A stretch of 64,000 nt of DNA from Pseudomonas mangiferae (GCF_007109405.1 NZ_VJOY01000004.1:124001-188000); one strand, 5' to 3'; numbered from the stretch's first letter, positions 32,887-43,194 are shown. Numbers and translations are program-made. The notes: a model not told the origin generated them from the sequence alone.

Positions 32887-34530
32887 ATGCCGACTACCGT
32901 CTTTGGCCGCTTTCCACGGATGGCCGACCCGGCGCGTTGCCTGGACGGCGCGCGCTACCTGCTCTACGCCCTCCAGGCTGTGCTGCTGCTGTACATCGCC
33001 TTCCGCTACCACGTGCTGGAAGACTGGATCGGCGACAACCCCGAGCTGGACGCCTACGCGCTGAAGATCGACAGCTTTTGCCAGCTGATCTTCCCTCCCG
33101 ACCGCTTCCGGCCCGCCAACTACCCGCTGCTGGGCGCGCTGCTGTCGCTGCTGGTGCGGGACGGGTTCCTCGCCGGCCAGCTGATTTCCCTGTGCAGCGG
33201 CATGGCCTTCTACGTGCTCGTGGGGCGGCTGGTGCGGCAGCTGTTCAACCGCGGCGCCGAGCTGGCGGTGCTGCTGTTCCTGCTGGGCAGCCTGCCCCTG
33301 GTCATGGCCAGCGTGCGGGTGGCCTCGGACATGCTGTTCTGGGCCCTGCTCACCGGCGCGCTGCTGTTGAGCCTGCGGCTGGCGAAGGCATTGCCCCTAA
33401 ACCGCAACCAGCTGCTCCTGCTGGGGCTGCTGCTGGGGTCGGCCACCGGCGTGCGCTACACCTCGCTATTCCTGCTGCTGCCCCTCGGGGTGGTCCTGCT
33501 GCTGGGCCGGCGCGAGGCCTGGTCGCCCCTGGGCTGCGCGCACCAGGCCGGCCTGGTGCTGCTGGGCTTCACGGTGGGCTACCTGCCGGCGGCGCTGGTC
33601 AACCTGTGGGTGTTCGGCGAGCCGTTCTATTCGGAGAACTGGCGCAACCTGCTGTTCTCCTACTACCAGTACCGGGCGACCCTGGGCCTGCCGGTGCCGG
33701 AGGGCTACGACACCTATGCGCTGCGCAGTGCTGCCCGCGCGGTGCTGTCCAAGGAACTGGCGCAGCACCCCGACCTGTTCATCGGCAAGACCGCCTGGGT
33801 GCTGGTGGATTACTTCAAAGTGGGCTTCGCCCGCAATTTCCTCCAGTTGGACGGCTGGCGCGCCACGCTGGTACTCGCCCTGGGGGCGGGTGGCCTGCTG
33901 GCGGGGCTGCTGGCCCGGAGCCGCACGGCGCGTGCCGGCCATGGCCTGGCGGTGGGCCTGGTGCTGGTGTTCTACGGATTGACGGCCCTGTCCTTCCTGA
34001 TCAGCGATCGCCTGGTGCTGCTGCCCGGCGCCTTGCTGGTGGCCTATGGCTGGGGCCTGCTGTCGCTGTTTTCCCGCGGGTTGATGCTGGCGGTGCTGGC
34101 GCTGGTGACGGTGGCGCACCTGCCTGCCAAGTACGAGGCCCTGCAGGCCTACGCCGCGCGCCACCCGGTGTCGGACGGCGTGGCCCTGGCGCGCATCGAG
34201 GCCCTGGCCGCGGCCAGCGGGCCGGATACCCGGGTGATGGGTACCAACCTGTTCTTCCGCAAGCGTGCCGAGGTCCGCTACAAGCCGATCATCGTGCCGC
34301 TGCGCCTGTTGCAGGACCCGGCGGCCCAGGCGGAGTACTGCGACACGGTGGCCGCGCTGATCGCCGCCCGCCGGCCCGCCTACGTGCTGGTGGGGGCGGT
34401 GTCGCCCTACGGCTACCCGACGCCCGCCTGCCCCGGCGGCTTCGACCCCCGGCAATGGGACATGGAAACGGTGGAGGCGGGCGGCTTCACCACGCGCATC
34501 TACAGCGCCCGGGCGTCGGCGCAGCCCTGA
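32887..34530 (+). CDS. Multi-pass membrane protein, GT39/ArnT-like glycosyltransferase family (putative)
   Basis: A 547-residue integral membrane protein with about ten to twelve hydrophobic helices in the first 400 residues and a soluble C-terminal third. A charged loop after the first helix (VLEDWIGDNPELDAYALKID) holds acidic residues where GT-C enzymes have their catalytic aspartate. SVRVASDMLFWALLTGALLL and SATGVRYTSLFLLLPLGVV resemble the PMT_2/GT39 superfamily, which transfers sugars from polyprenyl-phosphate carriers. The assignment rests on topology and patterns, so the substrate is unknown. A run GGGG lies before the ATG. The next gene starts 144 bases on. Confidence 0.55.
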   Translation: MPTTVFGRFPRMADPARCLDGARYLLYALQAVLLLYIAFRYHVLEDWIGDNPELDAYALKIDSFCQLIFPPDRFRPANYPLLGALLSLLVRDGFLAGQLISLCSGMAFYVLVGRLVRQLFNRGAELAVLLFLLGSLPLVMASVRVASDMLFWALLTGALLLSLRLAKALPLNRNQLLLLGLLLGSATGVRYTSLFLLLPLGVVLLLGRREAWSPLGCAHQAGLVLLGFTVGYLPAALVNLWVFGEPFYSENWRNLLFSYYQYRATLGLPVPEGYDTYALRSAARAVLSKELAQHPDLFIGKTAWVLVDYFKVGFARNFLQLDGWRATLVLALGAGGLLAGLLARSRTARAGHGLAVGLVLVFYGLTALSFLISDRLVLLPGALLVAYGWGLLSLFSRGLMLAVLALVTVAHLPAKYEALQAYAARHPVSDGVALARIEALAAASGPDTRVMGTNLFFRKRAEVRYKPIIVPLRLLQDPAAQAEYCDTVAALIAARRPAYVLVGAVSPYGYPTPACPGGFDPRQWDMETVEAGGFTTRIYSARASAQP

Positions 34531-34674
34531 GGACGACTGCGGCACCGGGCCGGGCGACCCGGCGCGGTCAGAAAAAAACGCCTGATGTGGCCCGGCTTCC
34601 GGAGCCATTTGGCCGTTAGACTTGTCAATCGTCCGGCGACGCCGCCGGGCGTCCCCGCGCCATGGAAGCCTTCA

Positions 34675-36309
34675 ATGCAACTGCTCTACACCATTCTGAT
34701 CATGCTGCTGGTGGTCGGTGGCACCCGTCTCACGAGCCAATTCATCCCCATTCCCCTGCCGATCATCCAGATCGCCGTGGGCGCGTTGCTGGCCCTGCCG
34801 GCCTTCGGCCTGCACGTGCGCCTGGACCCCGAGCTGTTCCTGCTGCTGTTCATCCCGCCGCTGCTGTTCGTTGACGGCTGGCGCATGCCCAAGGGGCAGT
34901 TCTGGCGCCTGCGCACGCCGATCCTGACCCTGGCGTTCGGTCTGGTGCTGTTCACCGTGCTGGGCGCCGGCTGGTTCATTCACCTGCTGATCCCCAGCAT
35001 CCCGCTGCCGGCCGCCTTCGCCCTGGCGGCGGTGCTCTCGCCCACCGATGCGGTGGCGGTCTCGGCCATCGTCCAGGGGCGCCTGCCACGGGCGCTGATG
35101 CACGTCCTGCAGGGCGAGGCGCTGATGAACGACGCGTCCGGCCTGGTGACCTTCAAGTTCGCCGTGGCCGCGGCGCTGACCGGCGTGTTCTCCCTGGGGG
35201 ACGCCAGCTTCAGTTTCCTCCTGGTGGCCCTGGGCGGCCTGGCCATGGGCATGCTGCTGAGCGCGGTGGTGGGGCGGGTGCGGGCCTGGATGATCGGCCG
35301 CGGCTGGGACGACCCGGCGACCCACGTGGTGTTCATGCTGCTGTTGCCGTTCGCCGCCTACGTAGCGGCCGAGCATCTGGGGCTGTCGGGCATCCTCTCG
35401 GCGGTGGCGGCGGGCATGATGCAGAGCCGGGTGGACCTGCTGCCGCGGCAGACCGCCACGCGCCTGCTCAACTACAGCGTCTGGGCGATGCTGGAGTACG
35501 CCTTCAACGGCCTGATCTTCCTGCTCCTGGGGCTGCAACTGCCGGACATCGTCAAGGCGGCCACCGCCCTCGACGAGCCCTCCTGGCTGAACGTCGCGAC
35601 CCTCGCCGGCGAGGTGCTGGCGATCTTCCTGGTGCTGATGCTGCTGCGCTTTCTCTGGATGTACGGTTACTGGCGGCTGTCGGCGCGGGTGCGCGACTGG
35701 CGCGGGCGGCCGCGGCGCTTCGCCGGGCAGTCCCACATGCGCCTGACGGTGGTGCTGAGCCTGGCCGGCGTGCGCGGCGCGGTGACCCTGGCGGGCGTGC
35801 TGTCGCTGCCCCTGCTGGGAGGCGACGGCCAGCCGTTTCCCCAGCGCGACCTGCTGATCTTCATCGCCGCCGGGGTGATCCTGTTGTCGCTGCTGATGGC
35901 CAGCGTCGGCCTGCCGCTGCTGCTGCGCGGCCTGCCACCGGACGACGAGGAGTGGCGCGAGCGGGAGCGGCGGATGATCTGGCGCAAAACCGCCGCGGCG
36001 GCGATCCGCGCCCTGGAGACCCAGACCGAGGACCGCTCGGAGGATGCCGAGACCGCCGCCCTGGGGGCCGAGGTCAAGGCCAACATCATGGCCGAGTACC
36101 GCAAGCAGCTGGAGACCAGCGACACCGGCGAGTCCCAGGCTCGCTACCGGGCGGCCCACGCCCTGGAGCAGCGGCTGCGCCTGCAGGCGCTGCGGGCCCA
36201 GCGCCTGGAGCTGTATCGCCTGCGCCGGGAACACCTGATCGACGACGACGTGGTGCGGGACATCCTGCGCGAGCTGGACATCAGCGAGGCCATGCAGCAG
36301 CGGGGCTGA
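34675..36309 (+). CDS. Na+/H+ antiporter of the CPA1 (NhaP-like) family
   Basis: A 544-residue protein: about twelve membrane helices followed by a long cytoplasmic tail (about 420-544) that is charged and helical (ERERRMIWRKTAAAAIRALE; LRLQALRAQRLELYRLRREH), typical of the YjcE/NhaP group. The ion-site motif is LSPTDAVAVSAIVQG (about 120-134) and MNDASGLVTFKFAVA follows; SLAGVRGAVTLAGVLSLPLL is another hallmark. It exchanges sodium or potassium for protons. ATG 34675 fits the first helix; the longer frame would add a non-membrane stretch. It converges on dapC, 12 bases away. Confidence 0.88.
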   Translation: MQLLYTILIMLLVVGGTRLTSQFIPIPLPIIQIAVGALLALPAFGLHVRLDPELFLLLFIPPLLFVDGWRMPKGQFWRLRTPILTLAFGLVLFTVLGAGWFIHLLIPSIPLPAAFALAAVLSPTDAVAVSAIVQGRLPRALMHVLQGEALMNDASGLVTFKFAVAAALTGVFSLGDASFSFLLVALGGLAMGMLLSAVVGRVRAWMIGRGWDDPATHVVFMLLLPFAAYVAAEHLGLSGILSAVAAGMMQSRVDLLPRQTATRLLNYSVWAMLEYAFNGLIFLLLGLQLPDIVKAATALDEPSWLNVATLAGEVLAIFLVLMLLRFLWMYGYWRLSARVRDWRGRPRRFAGQSHMRLTVVLSLAGVRGAVTLAGVLSLPLLGGDGQPFPQRDLLIFIAAGVILLSLLMASVGLPLLLRGLPPDDEEWRERERRMIWRKTAAAAIRALETQTEDRSEDAETAALGAEVKANIMAEYRKQLETSDTGESQARYRAAHALEQRLRLQALRAQRLELYRLRREHLIDDDVVRDILRELDISEAMQQRG

Positions 36310-36321
36310 GCCCCGCCTCGT

Positions 36322-37515
36322 TCAGGCGCCGAGGAAGGCCCTGATCCGCTCGGCCGCCTCCACGCATTCCTCCAGCGGTGCCACCAGGGCCATGCGCACC
36401 CGCCCGGCACCGGGGTTGACGCCATCCACCTCGCGGGACAGGTAGGAGCCGGGCACCACCGTCACGTGCTCGCGGGCGAACAGCTCGCGGGCGAACACGG
36501 TGTCGTCCCCCGGCGTCCTGGCCCACAGGTAGAAGCCGCCGTCCGGCAGGCCCACGTCCAGCACCGGCGCCAGCCGCTCCAGCACGGCGGCGAACTTCGC
36601 CCGGTACAGGTCGCGGTTGGCGCGCACGTGGATCTCGTCGTTCCAGGCCGCCACGCTGGCCAGCTGGGTCTGCACCGGCATCGCGCAGCCATGGTAGGTG
36701 CGGTACAGCAGGAACGCCTTGAGGATGTCCGCGTCGCCGGCGACGAAGCCGGAGCGCAGCCCTGGCAGGTTGGAGCGCTTGGACAGGCTGTGGAACACCA
36801 CGCAGCGCTTGAAATCCTTGCGGCCCAGGGCCGCGCAGGCGCTGAGCAGGCCGGGCGGCGGCGCGCCTTCGTCGAAATACAGCTCGCTGTAGCACTCGTC
36901 GGCGGCGATCACGAAGTCGTGCTCGTCGGCCAGGGCGATCAGCCGCTCCAGGGTCTCCAGGGGGATCAGCGCCCCCGTGGGGTTGCCCGGCGAGCAGAGG
37001 AACAGGATCTGGCAGCGCTGCCAGACATCCGTCGGCACCGCCTCGAAGTCCGGGTTGAAGCCGTTCTCCTCCAGGCACGGCAGGTAGTGGGGCGTGGCGC
37101 CCGCCAGCAGGGCCGCGCCCTCGTAGATCTGGTAGAACGGGTTGGGGCTCACCACCAGGGCGTCGTCGCGACGGTTCACCACTGCCTGGGTGAAGGCGAA
37201 CAGCGCCTCGCGGGTGCCGTTCACCGGCAGCACGTGGCGGGCCGGGTCGAGCCAGCCGCTGGCCACGCCGAAGCGCCCCTCGCACCAGGCGACGATGCTT
37301 TCCCGCAGCGCCGGCAGGCCGAGGGTGGTGGGGTAGACCGCCAGTTGATCGAGGTTGGACGCCAGGGCCTCGGCGACGAAGGCCGGCGAGGGGTGCTTGG
37401 GCTCGCCGATGGACAGCGGGATCGGGCGCTTGTCGGCGGGCGGCCGGGCGTCGGCCAGGAGTGCGCGGAGCTTCTCGAACGGGTAGGGCTGCAACTGCGA
37501 AAGGGCGTCGTTCAT
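36322..37515 (-). CDS. dapC: Succinyldiaminopimelate transaminase
   Basis: A 397-residue class I PLP aminotransferase. The PLP lysine is Lys246 in FHSLSKRSNLPGLRSGF; other fold marks are PLSIGEPKHPSPAFV, LPVNGTREALFAF, SPGNPTGALIP and IAADECYSELYF. Its place next to glnD and the presence of dapD and dapE fit DapC, which makes N-succinyl-LL-diaminopimelate from the DapD product with glutamate. Some related sequences are labelled argD-like, but the locus favours DapC. It starts 42 bases after the glnD stop on the same strand. Confidence 0.92.
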   Translation of the reverse strand: MNDALSQLQPYPFEKLRALLADARPPADKRPIPLSIGEPKHPSPAFVAEALASNLDQLAVYPTTLGLPALRESIVAWCEGRFGVASGWLDPARHVLPVNGTREALFAFTQAVVNRRDDALVVSPNPFYQIYEGAALLAGATPHYLPCLEENGFNPDFEAVPTDVWQRCQILFLCSPGNPTGALIPLETLERLIALADEHDFVIAADECYSELYFDEGAPPPGLLSACAALGRKDFKRCVVFHSLSKRSNLPGLRSGFVAGDADILKAFLLYRTYHGCAMPVQTQLASVAAWNDEIHVRANRDLYRAKFAAVLERLAPVLDVGLPDGGFYLWARTPGDDTVFARELFAREHVTVVPGSYLSREVDGVNPGAGRVRMALVAPLEECVEAAERIRAFLGA

Positions 37516-37557
37516 CGGGTCTCCTGGAGGCGGGCGCGCGGCGGCGCGCCCGGTCGA

Positions 37558-40260
37558 TCAAATGCTGATGCGCAGCGTATCCATGGTCTGGCCGTCGGCC
37601 TGGGACAGGTTGTCGACGATGGCGGCCTGTAGCCGCGCGCAGAGGTCCGGGTCGGACAGCGGCTGGTTATGGGCATCGGTGATGAAGAACACGTCTTCCA
37701 CCCGCTCGCCGAGGGTGGCGATCTTGGCGTTCTGCAGCGACAGGTCGAAGTCGAGGAAGATCCCGCCGATCCGCGCCAGCAGGCCCGGCCGGTCCGGGGC
37801 GATGACCTCCAGCAGGGTCACCGGGCGCTGGGCGTCGTTGGAGATGGTGACCTGGGGCGCGAAGGCGAAGTGCTTGAGCTGGCGCGGCACCCGGCGCTGG
37901 ATGATCGCCGGGTAGTCGTCGGGGTTCTTCAGGGCGTCCACCAGCCCCTGGCGGATTTCCCGGATGCGCGCCGGGTTGTCGCCGATCCGCCCGCCCTCGG
38001 CGTCCAGCACGATGTAAGTGTCCAGGGTGAACTGGCTGGTGGAGGTGAGGATGCGGGCGTCGTGGATGTTCAGGTTGAGCTGGTCCATGGCGGCCACCGT
38101 CACGGCGAAGAAGTCGTGCTGGTCCGGCGCATAGATGAAGATATGGGTGGCGCCCTCGAACTCCCGCTGGGCGGTCTCCTTGATCAGCACCAGCGGGTCG
38201 TTGCCGGCCGGGTGCTGGAGGATCGCCTCGGTGTGCCAGGCCACGTCGCTGGCGGTGTGGCGCAGGAAGTAGTCGTCCCCCAGCTGCGACCAGAGCTGTT
38301 CGGCGTCGTCCTCGTCGATGCCGTTGCGCACCAGGATGTCCAGGGCCGCGTGCTGGGTCTGGCGGATCTGCTCCTCGCGGTCCAGGGGGTTCTCCAGGCC
38401 GCGGCGCAGGGCGCGCTTGGTCTCGGTGTAGAGCTGGCGCAGCAGGCTGGCGCGCCAGGAGTTCCACAGGCTGGGATTGGTGGCGTTGATGTCCGCCACG
38501 GTCAGCACGTAGAGGTAGTCCAGGCGGGTCTGGTCGCCCACCAGGCGGGCGAAGTCGAAGATTTCCTGGGGGTCGGAGAGGTCCTTGCGCTGGGCCGTGG
38601 TGGACATCACCAGGTGGTGGCGCACCAGCCAGACCACCAGCCGGGTGTCCCAGGCCGGCAGCTGGTGGCGGCTGCAGAACGCCTCGGCATCCACCGCGCC
38701 CAGCTCGGAGTGGTCGCCACCGCGGCCCTTGCCGATGTCGTGGTAGAGCCCGGCCAGGTAGATCAGCTCGGGCTTGGGCAGCTTGTCGATGACCTTGCTG
38801 GCCAGGGGGAATTTCTCCGCCAGCTCCGGCCACTTCAGCTTGCGCAGGTGCTTGATCAGGTTGAGGGTGTGGGCGTCCACCGTATAGATGTGGAACAGGT
38901 CGTGCTGCATCTGCCCGACGATGTGGCCGAACTCCGGCAGGTAGCGGCCGAGGATGCCGTAGCGGTTCATCCGCCTCAGGTTGCGGTGGATGCCCTGGCT
39001 GCACTTGAACAGCTCGATGAACAGGCTGGTGTTGCGGATGTCGCGGCGGAAGTCGTCGTCGATCAGGTGCCGGCTGTCCCGCAGCAGGCGGATGGTGTCG
39101 GCGCGCACGCCGCGGACCTCCGGGTGCTGGGCGATCAGCACGAAGATCTCGAGGATGGCGAACGGCGTGCGCTTGAAGACGTTGGGGTGGGTGACCTCCA
39201 GGTAGTCGTCGCGCACCTGGAAGCGGCTGTTCAGCGGCTGCGCCGGGCCGGGCTCGCCGTCCCGCAGGATCGCTTCCTCGAAGTTCTGGTTGACCAGGTC
39301 GCTCAGCTCGGAGATGCCCATCACCACCCGGTAGTACTTCTGCATGAAGCGCTCGACCGCCAGCTTGGCGTCGTTGTCCTCGTAGCCCAGCAGGGCGGCG
39401 ATGCGGCTCTGGTGGTCGAACAGCAGGCGGTCCTCGGCGCGGCCGGCGAGCATGTGCAGGGCGTAGCGCACCTTCCAGAGGAACTCCTGGCCCGAGGCCA
39501 GGATGCTGAACTCGCTTTCCACCAGGAAGCCGCGCTGGACCAGGGCGTGGAGGTTGAGGGTGCCGAACTGCCGGCGGGCGATCCAGAGGATGGTCTGGAT
39601 GTCCCGCAGCCCGCCCGGCGAGCCCTTCACGTTGGGCTCCAGGTTGTATTCGGTGTCGTTGTACTTGGCGTGGCGCGCCTTCTGTTCCCGACGCTTGGCC
39701 AGGAAGAACTCCCGGCTCGGCCACATGTGGGCGCTGTCGGTGACCTGCTGCATGCGCAGGCGCAGTTGCTCGGGGCCGGCGATGGTGCGGCTTTCCATCA
39801 GGTTGGTGACCACCGTCAGGTCGGCCCGGGCCTCCTCGGCGCATTCCTCCACCGAGCGCACGCTCTGGCCCACTTCCAGGCCGATGTCCCACAGCAGGGT
39901 GAGGAACCCCTCGATGGCGCCGCGGTAGCGCTCGTGATCGCCGCCGTCCAGGAGGATCAGCAGGTCGATGTCCGAGTAGGGGTGCAGCTCGCCGCGGCCG
40001 TAGCCGCCCACCGCCAGCAGGGCGATGCCGCTGTCGTCGCCCCAGGCGAAGCGCTGCCAGGCGGCGCGCAGGATCTGGTCGACGAACCAGGCCCGGTCCT
40101 CCACCAGACGGCGGATGTCGCGGCCCTGGGTGAAGCGGCGGTCCAGCACCTCGCGGGCCTGGCGGATGGACTTCTTGAAGGCGGCGATGGGGCTGGAGGC
40201 CAGCGCCAGTTCCGCCTGGAACTGGCCGTGGTCGAACAATTCCGAATCCATCTGCGGCAT
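37558..40260 (-). CDS. glnD: Bifunctional uridylyltransferase / uridylyl-removing enzyme GlnD
   Basis: A 900-residue nitrogen sensor that adds UMP to PII when glutamine is low and removes it when high. Domains in order: nucleotidyltransferase with [18 protein letters not shown] at 85-102; a helical linker with [16 protein letters not shown]; an HD hydrolase domain with [18 protein letters not shown] near residue 504; and two C-terminal ACT domains ([39 protein letters not shown]). All catalytic motifs are intact. The gene lies between map and dapC, all transcribed leftward, as in other pseudomonads. Confidence 0.97.
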   Translation of the reverse strand: MPQMDSELFDHGQFQAELALASSPIAAFKKSIRQAREVLDRRFTQGRDIRRLVEDRAWFVDQILRAAWQRFAWGDDSGIALLAVGGYGRGELHPYSDIDLLILLDGGDHERYRGAIEGFLTLLWDIGLEVGQSVRSVEECAEEARADLTVVTNLMESRTIAGPEQLRLRMQQVTDSAHMWPSREFFLAKRREQKARHAKYNDTEYNLEPNVKGSPGGLRDIQTILWIARRQFGTLNLHALVQRGFLVESEFSILASGQEFLWKVRYALHMLAGRAEDRLLFDHQSRIAALLGYEDNDAKLAVERFMQKYYRVVMGISELSDLVNQNFEEAILRDGEPGPAQPLNSRFQVRDDYLEVTHPNVFKRTPFAILEIFVLIAQHPEVRGVRADTIRLLRDSRHLIDDDFRRDIRNTSLFIELFKCSQGIHRNLRRMNRYGILGRYLPEFGHIVGQMQHDLFHIYTVDAHTLNLIKHLRKLKWPELAEKFPLASKVIDKLPKPELIYLAGLYHDIGKGRGGDHSELGAVDAEAFCSRHQLPAWDTRLVVWLVRHHLVMSTTAQRKDLSDPQEIFDFARLVGDQTRLDYLYVLTVADINATNPSLWNSWRASLLRQLYTETKRALRRGLENPLDREEQIRQTQHAALDILVRNGIDEDDAEQLWSQLGDDYFLRHTASDVAWHTEAILQHPAGNDPLVLIKETAQREFEGATHIFIYAPDQHDFFAVTVAAMDQLNLNIHDARILTSTSQFTLDTYIVLDAEGGRIGDNPARIREIRQGLVDALKNPDDYPAIIQRRVPRQLKHFAFAPQVTISNDAQRPVTLLEVIAPDRPGLLARIGGIFLDFDLSLQNAKIATLGERVEDVFFITDAHNQPLSDPDLCARLQAAIVDNLSQADGQTMDTLRISI

Positions 40261-40320
40261 GGCTGCCTCCTCGCTCGGCGGGTCGGCCGGGCCTGGCGAC
40301 CCGGCGGGGATGGCGCGGCC

Positions 40321-41121
40321 TCAGGCCGGTGTGCGCGGCAGGGTGTCGTCGCTGCGCAGGGTGAGGATCTCGTAGCCGTCGGCGGTCACCAGGATGGTGT
40401 GCTCCCACTGCGCCGAGAGCTTGCGGTCCTTGGTGATGGCGGTCCAGCCGTCACCCAGCAGGCGGGTTTCCGCGCGGCCCTGGTTGATCATCGGCTCGAT
40501 GGTGAAGATCATGCCTTCGCGCAACTCCATGCCGGTGCCGGCGCGCCCGTAGTGGACCACCTGGGGCTCTTCGTGGAACACCCGGCCGATGCCGTGGCCG
40601 CAGTAGTCGCGGACCACCGAGAAGCCGTTCTTCTCGGCATGCTTCTGGATCACCTCGCCGATGTCCCCCAGCTGCGCGCCGGGGCGGACCACCTCGATGC
40701 CTTTATACATGCACTCCTGGGTGACCCGGGCGAGCCGCTCGGCCCACTCCGGTACCTTGCCCACCATGAACATCTTGCTGGTGTCGCCGTGGTAGCCGTC
40801 CTTGATCACGGTGACGTCGATGTTCATCACGTCGCCGTCCTTGAGCGGCTTGTCGTTGGGAATGCCGTGGCAGACCACGTGGTTGAGGGAGGTGCAGATG
40901 GATTTCGGGAAGGGCATGCGGCCCGGGGCGCCACCGTAGTTGAGCGGGGCGGGGATGGCCTGTTGCACGTTGACGATGTAGTCGTGGCAGATGCGGTCGA
41001 GCTCTTCGGTGGTGACGCCGGGCCGGACGTGCTCGCCGATCATTTCCAGCACCTCGGCGGCCAGGCGGCCGGCGATGCGCATTTTTTCGATTTCCTCGGG
41101 CGTCTTGATGGTGACGGTCAT
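40321..41121 (-). CDS. map: Methionine aminopeptidase, type I
   Basis: A 266-residue dinuclear metallopeptidase that removes the initiator methionine. The ligands are in VTVIKDGYHGDTSKMFMV (two Asp), GHGIGRVFHEEPQVVHY (His), MIFTIEPMI (Glu) and QWEHTILVT (Glu), and the substrate His is in SLNHVVCHGIP. ATG 41121 is set by the usual MTVTIKTPEEIEKMR start; the longer frame is rejected. It is divergent from rpsB, the normal arrangement, and 60 bases upstream of glnD. Confidence 0.96.
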   Translation of the reverse strand: MTVTIKTPEEIEKMRIAGRLAAEVLEMIGEHVRPGVTTEELDRICHDYIVNVQQAIPAPLNYGGAPGRMPFPKSICTSLNHVVCHGIPNDKPLKDGDVMNIDVTVIKDGYHGDTSKMFMVGKVPEWAERLARVTQECMYKGIEVVRPGAQLGDIGEVIQKHAEKNGFSVVRDYCGHGIGRVFHEEPQVVHYGRAGTGMELREGMIFTIEPMINQGRAETRLLGDGWTAITKDRKLSAQWEHTILVTADGYEILTLRSDDTLPRTPA

Positions 41122-41255
41122 GCGGACTCTCTGGAAAGGCGCGCGCGGCGCAAGGCAAAGATGGTGAAGCGGCGATTCTACCAGAACGCGGCGGGCCGCT
41201 GCAGGCGCGCCGCCCCGGGAAAAGGCACCGGTCCCTAGCCGCGGCGGCGCGACTG

Positions 41256-41264
41256 TGGTATAAA
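41256..41264 (+). promoter_or_regulatory. Extended -10 promoter element for rpsB
   Basis: TGG-TATAAA, an extended -10 (TGn next to the hexamer) at 41256-41264, in the divergent map-rpsB region. The -35 position (about 41236-41241, TAGCCG) is poor, which fits an extended -10 promoter. It would place the transcript start near 41,271 and give a 125-base leader. Confidence 0.6.
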
Positions 41265-41336
41265 ACGCGCCGCTTTGCGGGCAGTCGCCCGGAACGCCTA
41301 GAACCCACACACGTATCGACACGGTATCCTGGGTGC

Positions 41337-41380
41337 CCGCGAGGGTTGGATATCGGGATGCGTGGAGGCCTAACCCGACT
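41337..41380 (+). promoter_or_regulatory. rpsB leader element (likely S2 autoregulatory RNA)
   Basis: The leader contains GGGTT at 41343-41347 pairing with AACCC at 41372-41376, enclosing GGATGCGTGGAGGCCT. The segment GTTGGAT...CGTGGAGGC.TAACCC resembles, from memory, the rpsB leader of other gammaproteobacteria, where S2 represses rpsB-tsf. The assignment is by resemblance only. Confidence 0.5.
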
Positions 41381-41395
41381 TATCGAGGAATAGAA

Positions 41396-42139
41396 ATGTC
41401 CCAAGTCAACATGCGCGACATGCTGAAGGCCGGTGTGCACTTCGGCCACCAGACCCGTTACTGGAACCCGAAAATGAACAAGTTCATCTTCGGCGCGCGC
41501 AACAAGATCCACATCATCAACCTGGAAAAAACCCTGCCGATGTTCAACGAGGCCCTGTCCTTCGTTGAGAAGCTGGCTGCAGGCAAGAACAAGGTGCTGT
41601 TCGTCGGCACCAAGCGTTCCGCTGGCAAGATCGTCCGCGAAGAAGCCGCCCGTTGCGGTTCCCCGTACGTCGACCACCGCTGGCTGGGCGGCATGCTCAC
41701 CAACTACAAGACCATCCGTGCCTCCATCAAGCGCCTGCGCGAGCTGGAAACCCAGTCCCAGGACGGCACCTTCGAGAAGCTGACCAAGAAAGAAGCGCTG
41801 ATGCGCAGCCGCGACCTCGAGAAGCTCGAGCGCAGCCTGGGCGGCATCAAGGACATGGGCGGTCTGCCGGATGCACTGTTCGTGATCGACGTCGACCACG
41901 AGCGCATCGCTATCACCGAAGCCAACAAGCTGGGCATTCCGGTCATCGGCGTTGTCGATACCAACAGCAGCCCGGAAGGCATCGACTACATCATCCCCGG
42001 TAACGACGACGCCATCCGCGCGGTTCAGCTGTACCTGAGCGCCATGGCCGACGCCGTCCTGCGCGGCCGTCAGAACGGTGCCGGTGGTGCCGACGAGTTC
42101 GTCGAGGAAGCAGCCGCTTCCGAGGCCGCCGAAGGCTGA
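41396..42139 (+). CDS. rpsB: 30S ribosomal protein S2
   Basis: A 247-residue ribosomal protein. [20 protein letters not shown] is the standard start, with [37 protein letters not shown] and [20 protein letters not shown] following. It binds late to the 30S subunit near S1. ATG 41396 is preceded by GAGGAA. Codon use is strongly biased, as expected for a highly expressed gene. It is first in the rpsB-tsf unit; a hairpin separates the two. Confidence 0.98.
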   Translation: MSQVNMRDMLKAGVHFGHQTRYWNPKMNKFIFGARNKIHIINLEKTLPMFNEALSFVEKLAAGKNKVLFVGTKRSAGKIVREEAARCGSPYVDHRWLGGMLTNYKTIRASIKRLRELETQSQDGTFEKLTKKEALMRSRDLEKLERSLGGIKDMGGLPDALFVIDVDHERIAITEANKLGIPVIGVVDTNSSPEGIDYIIPGNDDAIRAVQLYLSAMADAVLRGRQNGAGGADEFVEEAAASEAAEG

Positions 42140-42168
42140 GGCCGGACCGTCAAGCGTTAGCCAGTGCG

Positions 42169-42195
42169 CAAAAAGGGGGCTAGGCCCCCTTTTTG
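42169..42195 (+). terminator. Terminator/attenuator between rpsB and tsf
   Basis: AAAAAGGGGGC / GCCCCCTTTTT with the loop TAG, an 11-bp stem ending in a T run. It should end some rpsB transcripts, with read-through to tsf, as known for the rpsB-tsf operon elsewhere. Confidence 0.8.
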
Positions 42196-42263
42196 CCACC
42201 TTGGATTCGAAGCACCCGGTGCGCCGGGTGGACTGTGTTGAACACCTTCAAGAGGATTTCGAA

Positions 42264-43133
42264 ATGGCAGAGATTACTGCAGCACTGGTCAAAGAACTGC
42301 GCGAGCGTACCGGCCAGGGCATGATGGAGTGCAAGAAGGCACTGGTAGCCGCCGAAGGCGACATCGAGAAAGCCATCGACGACATGCGCGCATCCGGCGC
42401 CATCAAGGCCGCCAAGAAGGCCGGCAACATCGCCGCCGAAGGCTCCATCGCGGTGAAAGTCGCCGACGACGCCAAGGCTGCCACCATCATCGAAGTCAAC
42501 TCGCAGACCGACTTCCTGGCCCTGCAGGATGACTTCAAGGCCTTCGTCGCCGACAGCCTGAACAAGGCCACCGAGCAGAAACTGACCGACGCCGCTCCGC
42601 TGATCGCCGAGCAGGAATCCGCTCGCGAGGCGCTGGTCGCCAAGTGCGGCGAGAACGTCAACATCCGCCGTCTGGCCCGTGCCGAAGGCGACGTGGTCGG
42701 CGCCTACCTGCACGGCCACCGCATCGGCGTGCTGGTCACCCTGAAGGGCGGCAACGTCGAACTGGCGCGTGACATCGCCATGCACGTCGCGGCCAGCAAC
42801 CCGCAATTCCTGGACCCGTCGCAGGTGTCCGAGGAAGCCGTCGCCAAGGAAAAGGAAATCTTCCTGGCCCTGAACGCCGACAAGATCGCCGGCAAGCCGG
42901 AAAACATCGTCGAGAACATGGTCAAAGGCCGTATCTCGAAGTTCCTGGCCGAAGCCAGCCTGGTCGAGCAGGCCTTCGTCAAGGATCCGGACGTCAAGGT
43001 CGGTGACCTGGCCAAGAAAGCCGGTGCCGAGATCGTTTCCTTCATCCGCTTCGAAGTGGGCGAGGGCATCGAGAAGGCCGAGGCTGACTTCGCTGCCGAG
43101 GTTGCTGCGCAAGTCGCCGCCGCCAAGCAGTAA
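42264..43133 (+). CDS. tsf: Elongation factor Ts
   Basis: A 289-residue nucleotide-exchange factor for EF-Tu. The N-terminal signature is LVKELRERTGQGMMECKKAL (9-28) and the second is IEVNSQTDFLA, with the TDF residues that contact EF-Tu. Coiled-coil and C-terminal modules follow (ISKFLAEASLVEQAFVKDP). AGAGGA precedes ATG 42264. It follows rpsB by 124 bases, with the attenuator in between. Confidence 0.98.
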   Translation: MAEITAALVKELRERTGQGMMECKKALVAAEGDIEKAIDDMRASGAIKAAKKAGNIAAEGSIAVKVADDAKAATIIEVNSQTDFLALQDDFKAFVADSLNKATEQKLTDAAPLIAEQESAREALVAKCGENVNIRRLARAEGDVVGAYLHGHRIGVLVTLKGGNVELARDIAMHVAASNPQFLDPSQVSEEAVAKEKEIFLALNADKIAGKPENIVENMVKGRISKFLAEASLVEQAFVKDPDVKVGDLAKKAGAEIVSFIRFEVGEGIEKAEADFAAEVAAQVAAAKQ

Positions 43134-43162
43134 GCACGAGACAGTCCCGCACTGTCGCCCGC

Positions 43163-43194
43163 AAGAGGCTGCCCGCTCACGCGTGCGGCCTCTT
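43163..43194 (+). terminator. Hairpin after tsf
   Basis: AAGAGGC / GCCTCTT stem with a GC-rich inner part, 30 bases after the tsf stop. No T run follows, so it may be a partial terminator or an RNA end-protecting structure. A second hairpin (CGGAGC / GCTCCG) lies at 43272-43288, before pyrH. Confidence 0.5.

Noticed and set aside
37669-41238. 1189-codon plus-strand open frame across glnD and map
   Set aside because: Antisense of glnD and map, both with complete catalytic motifs; the translation is low-complexity.
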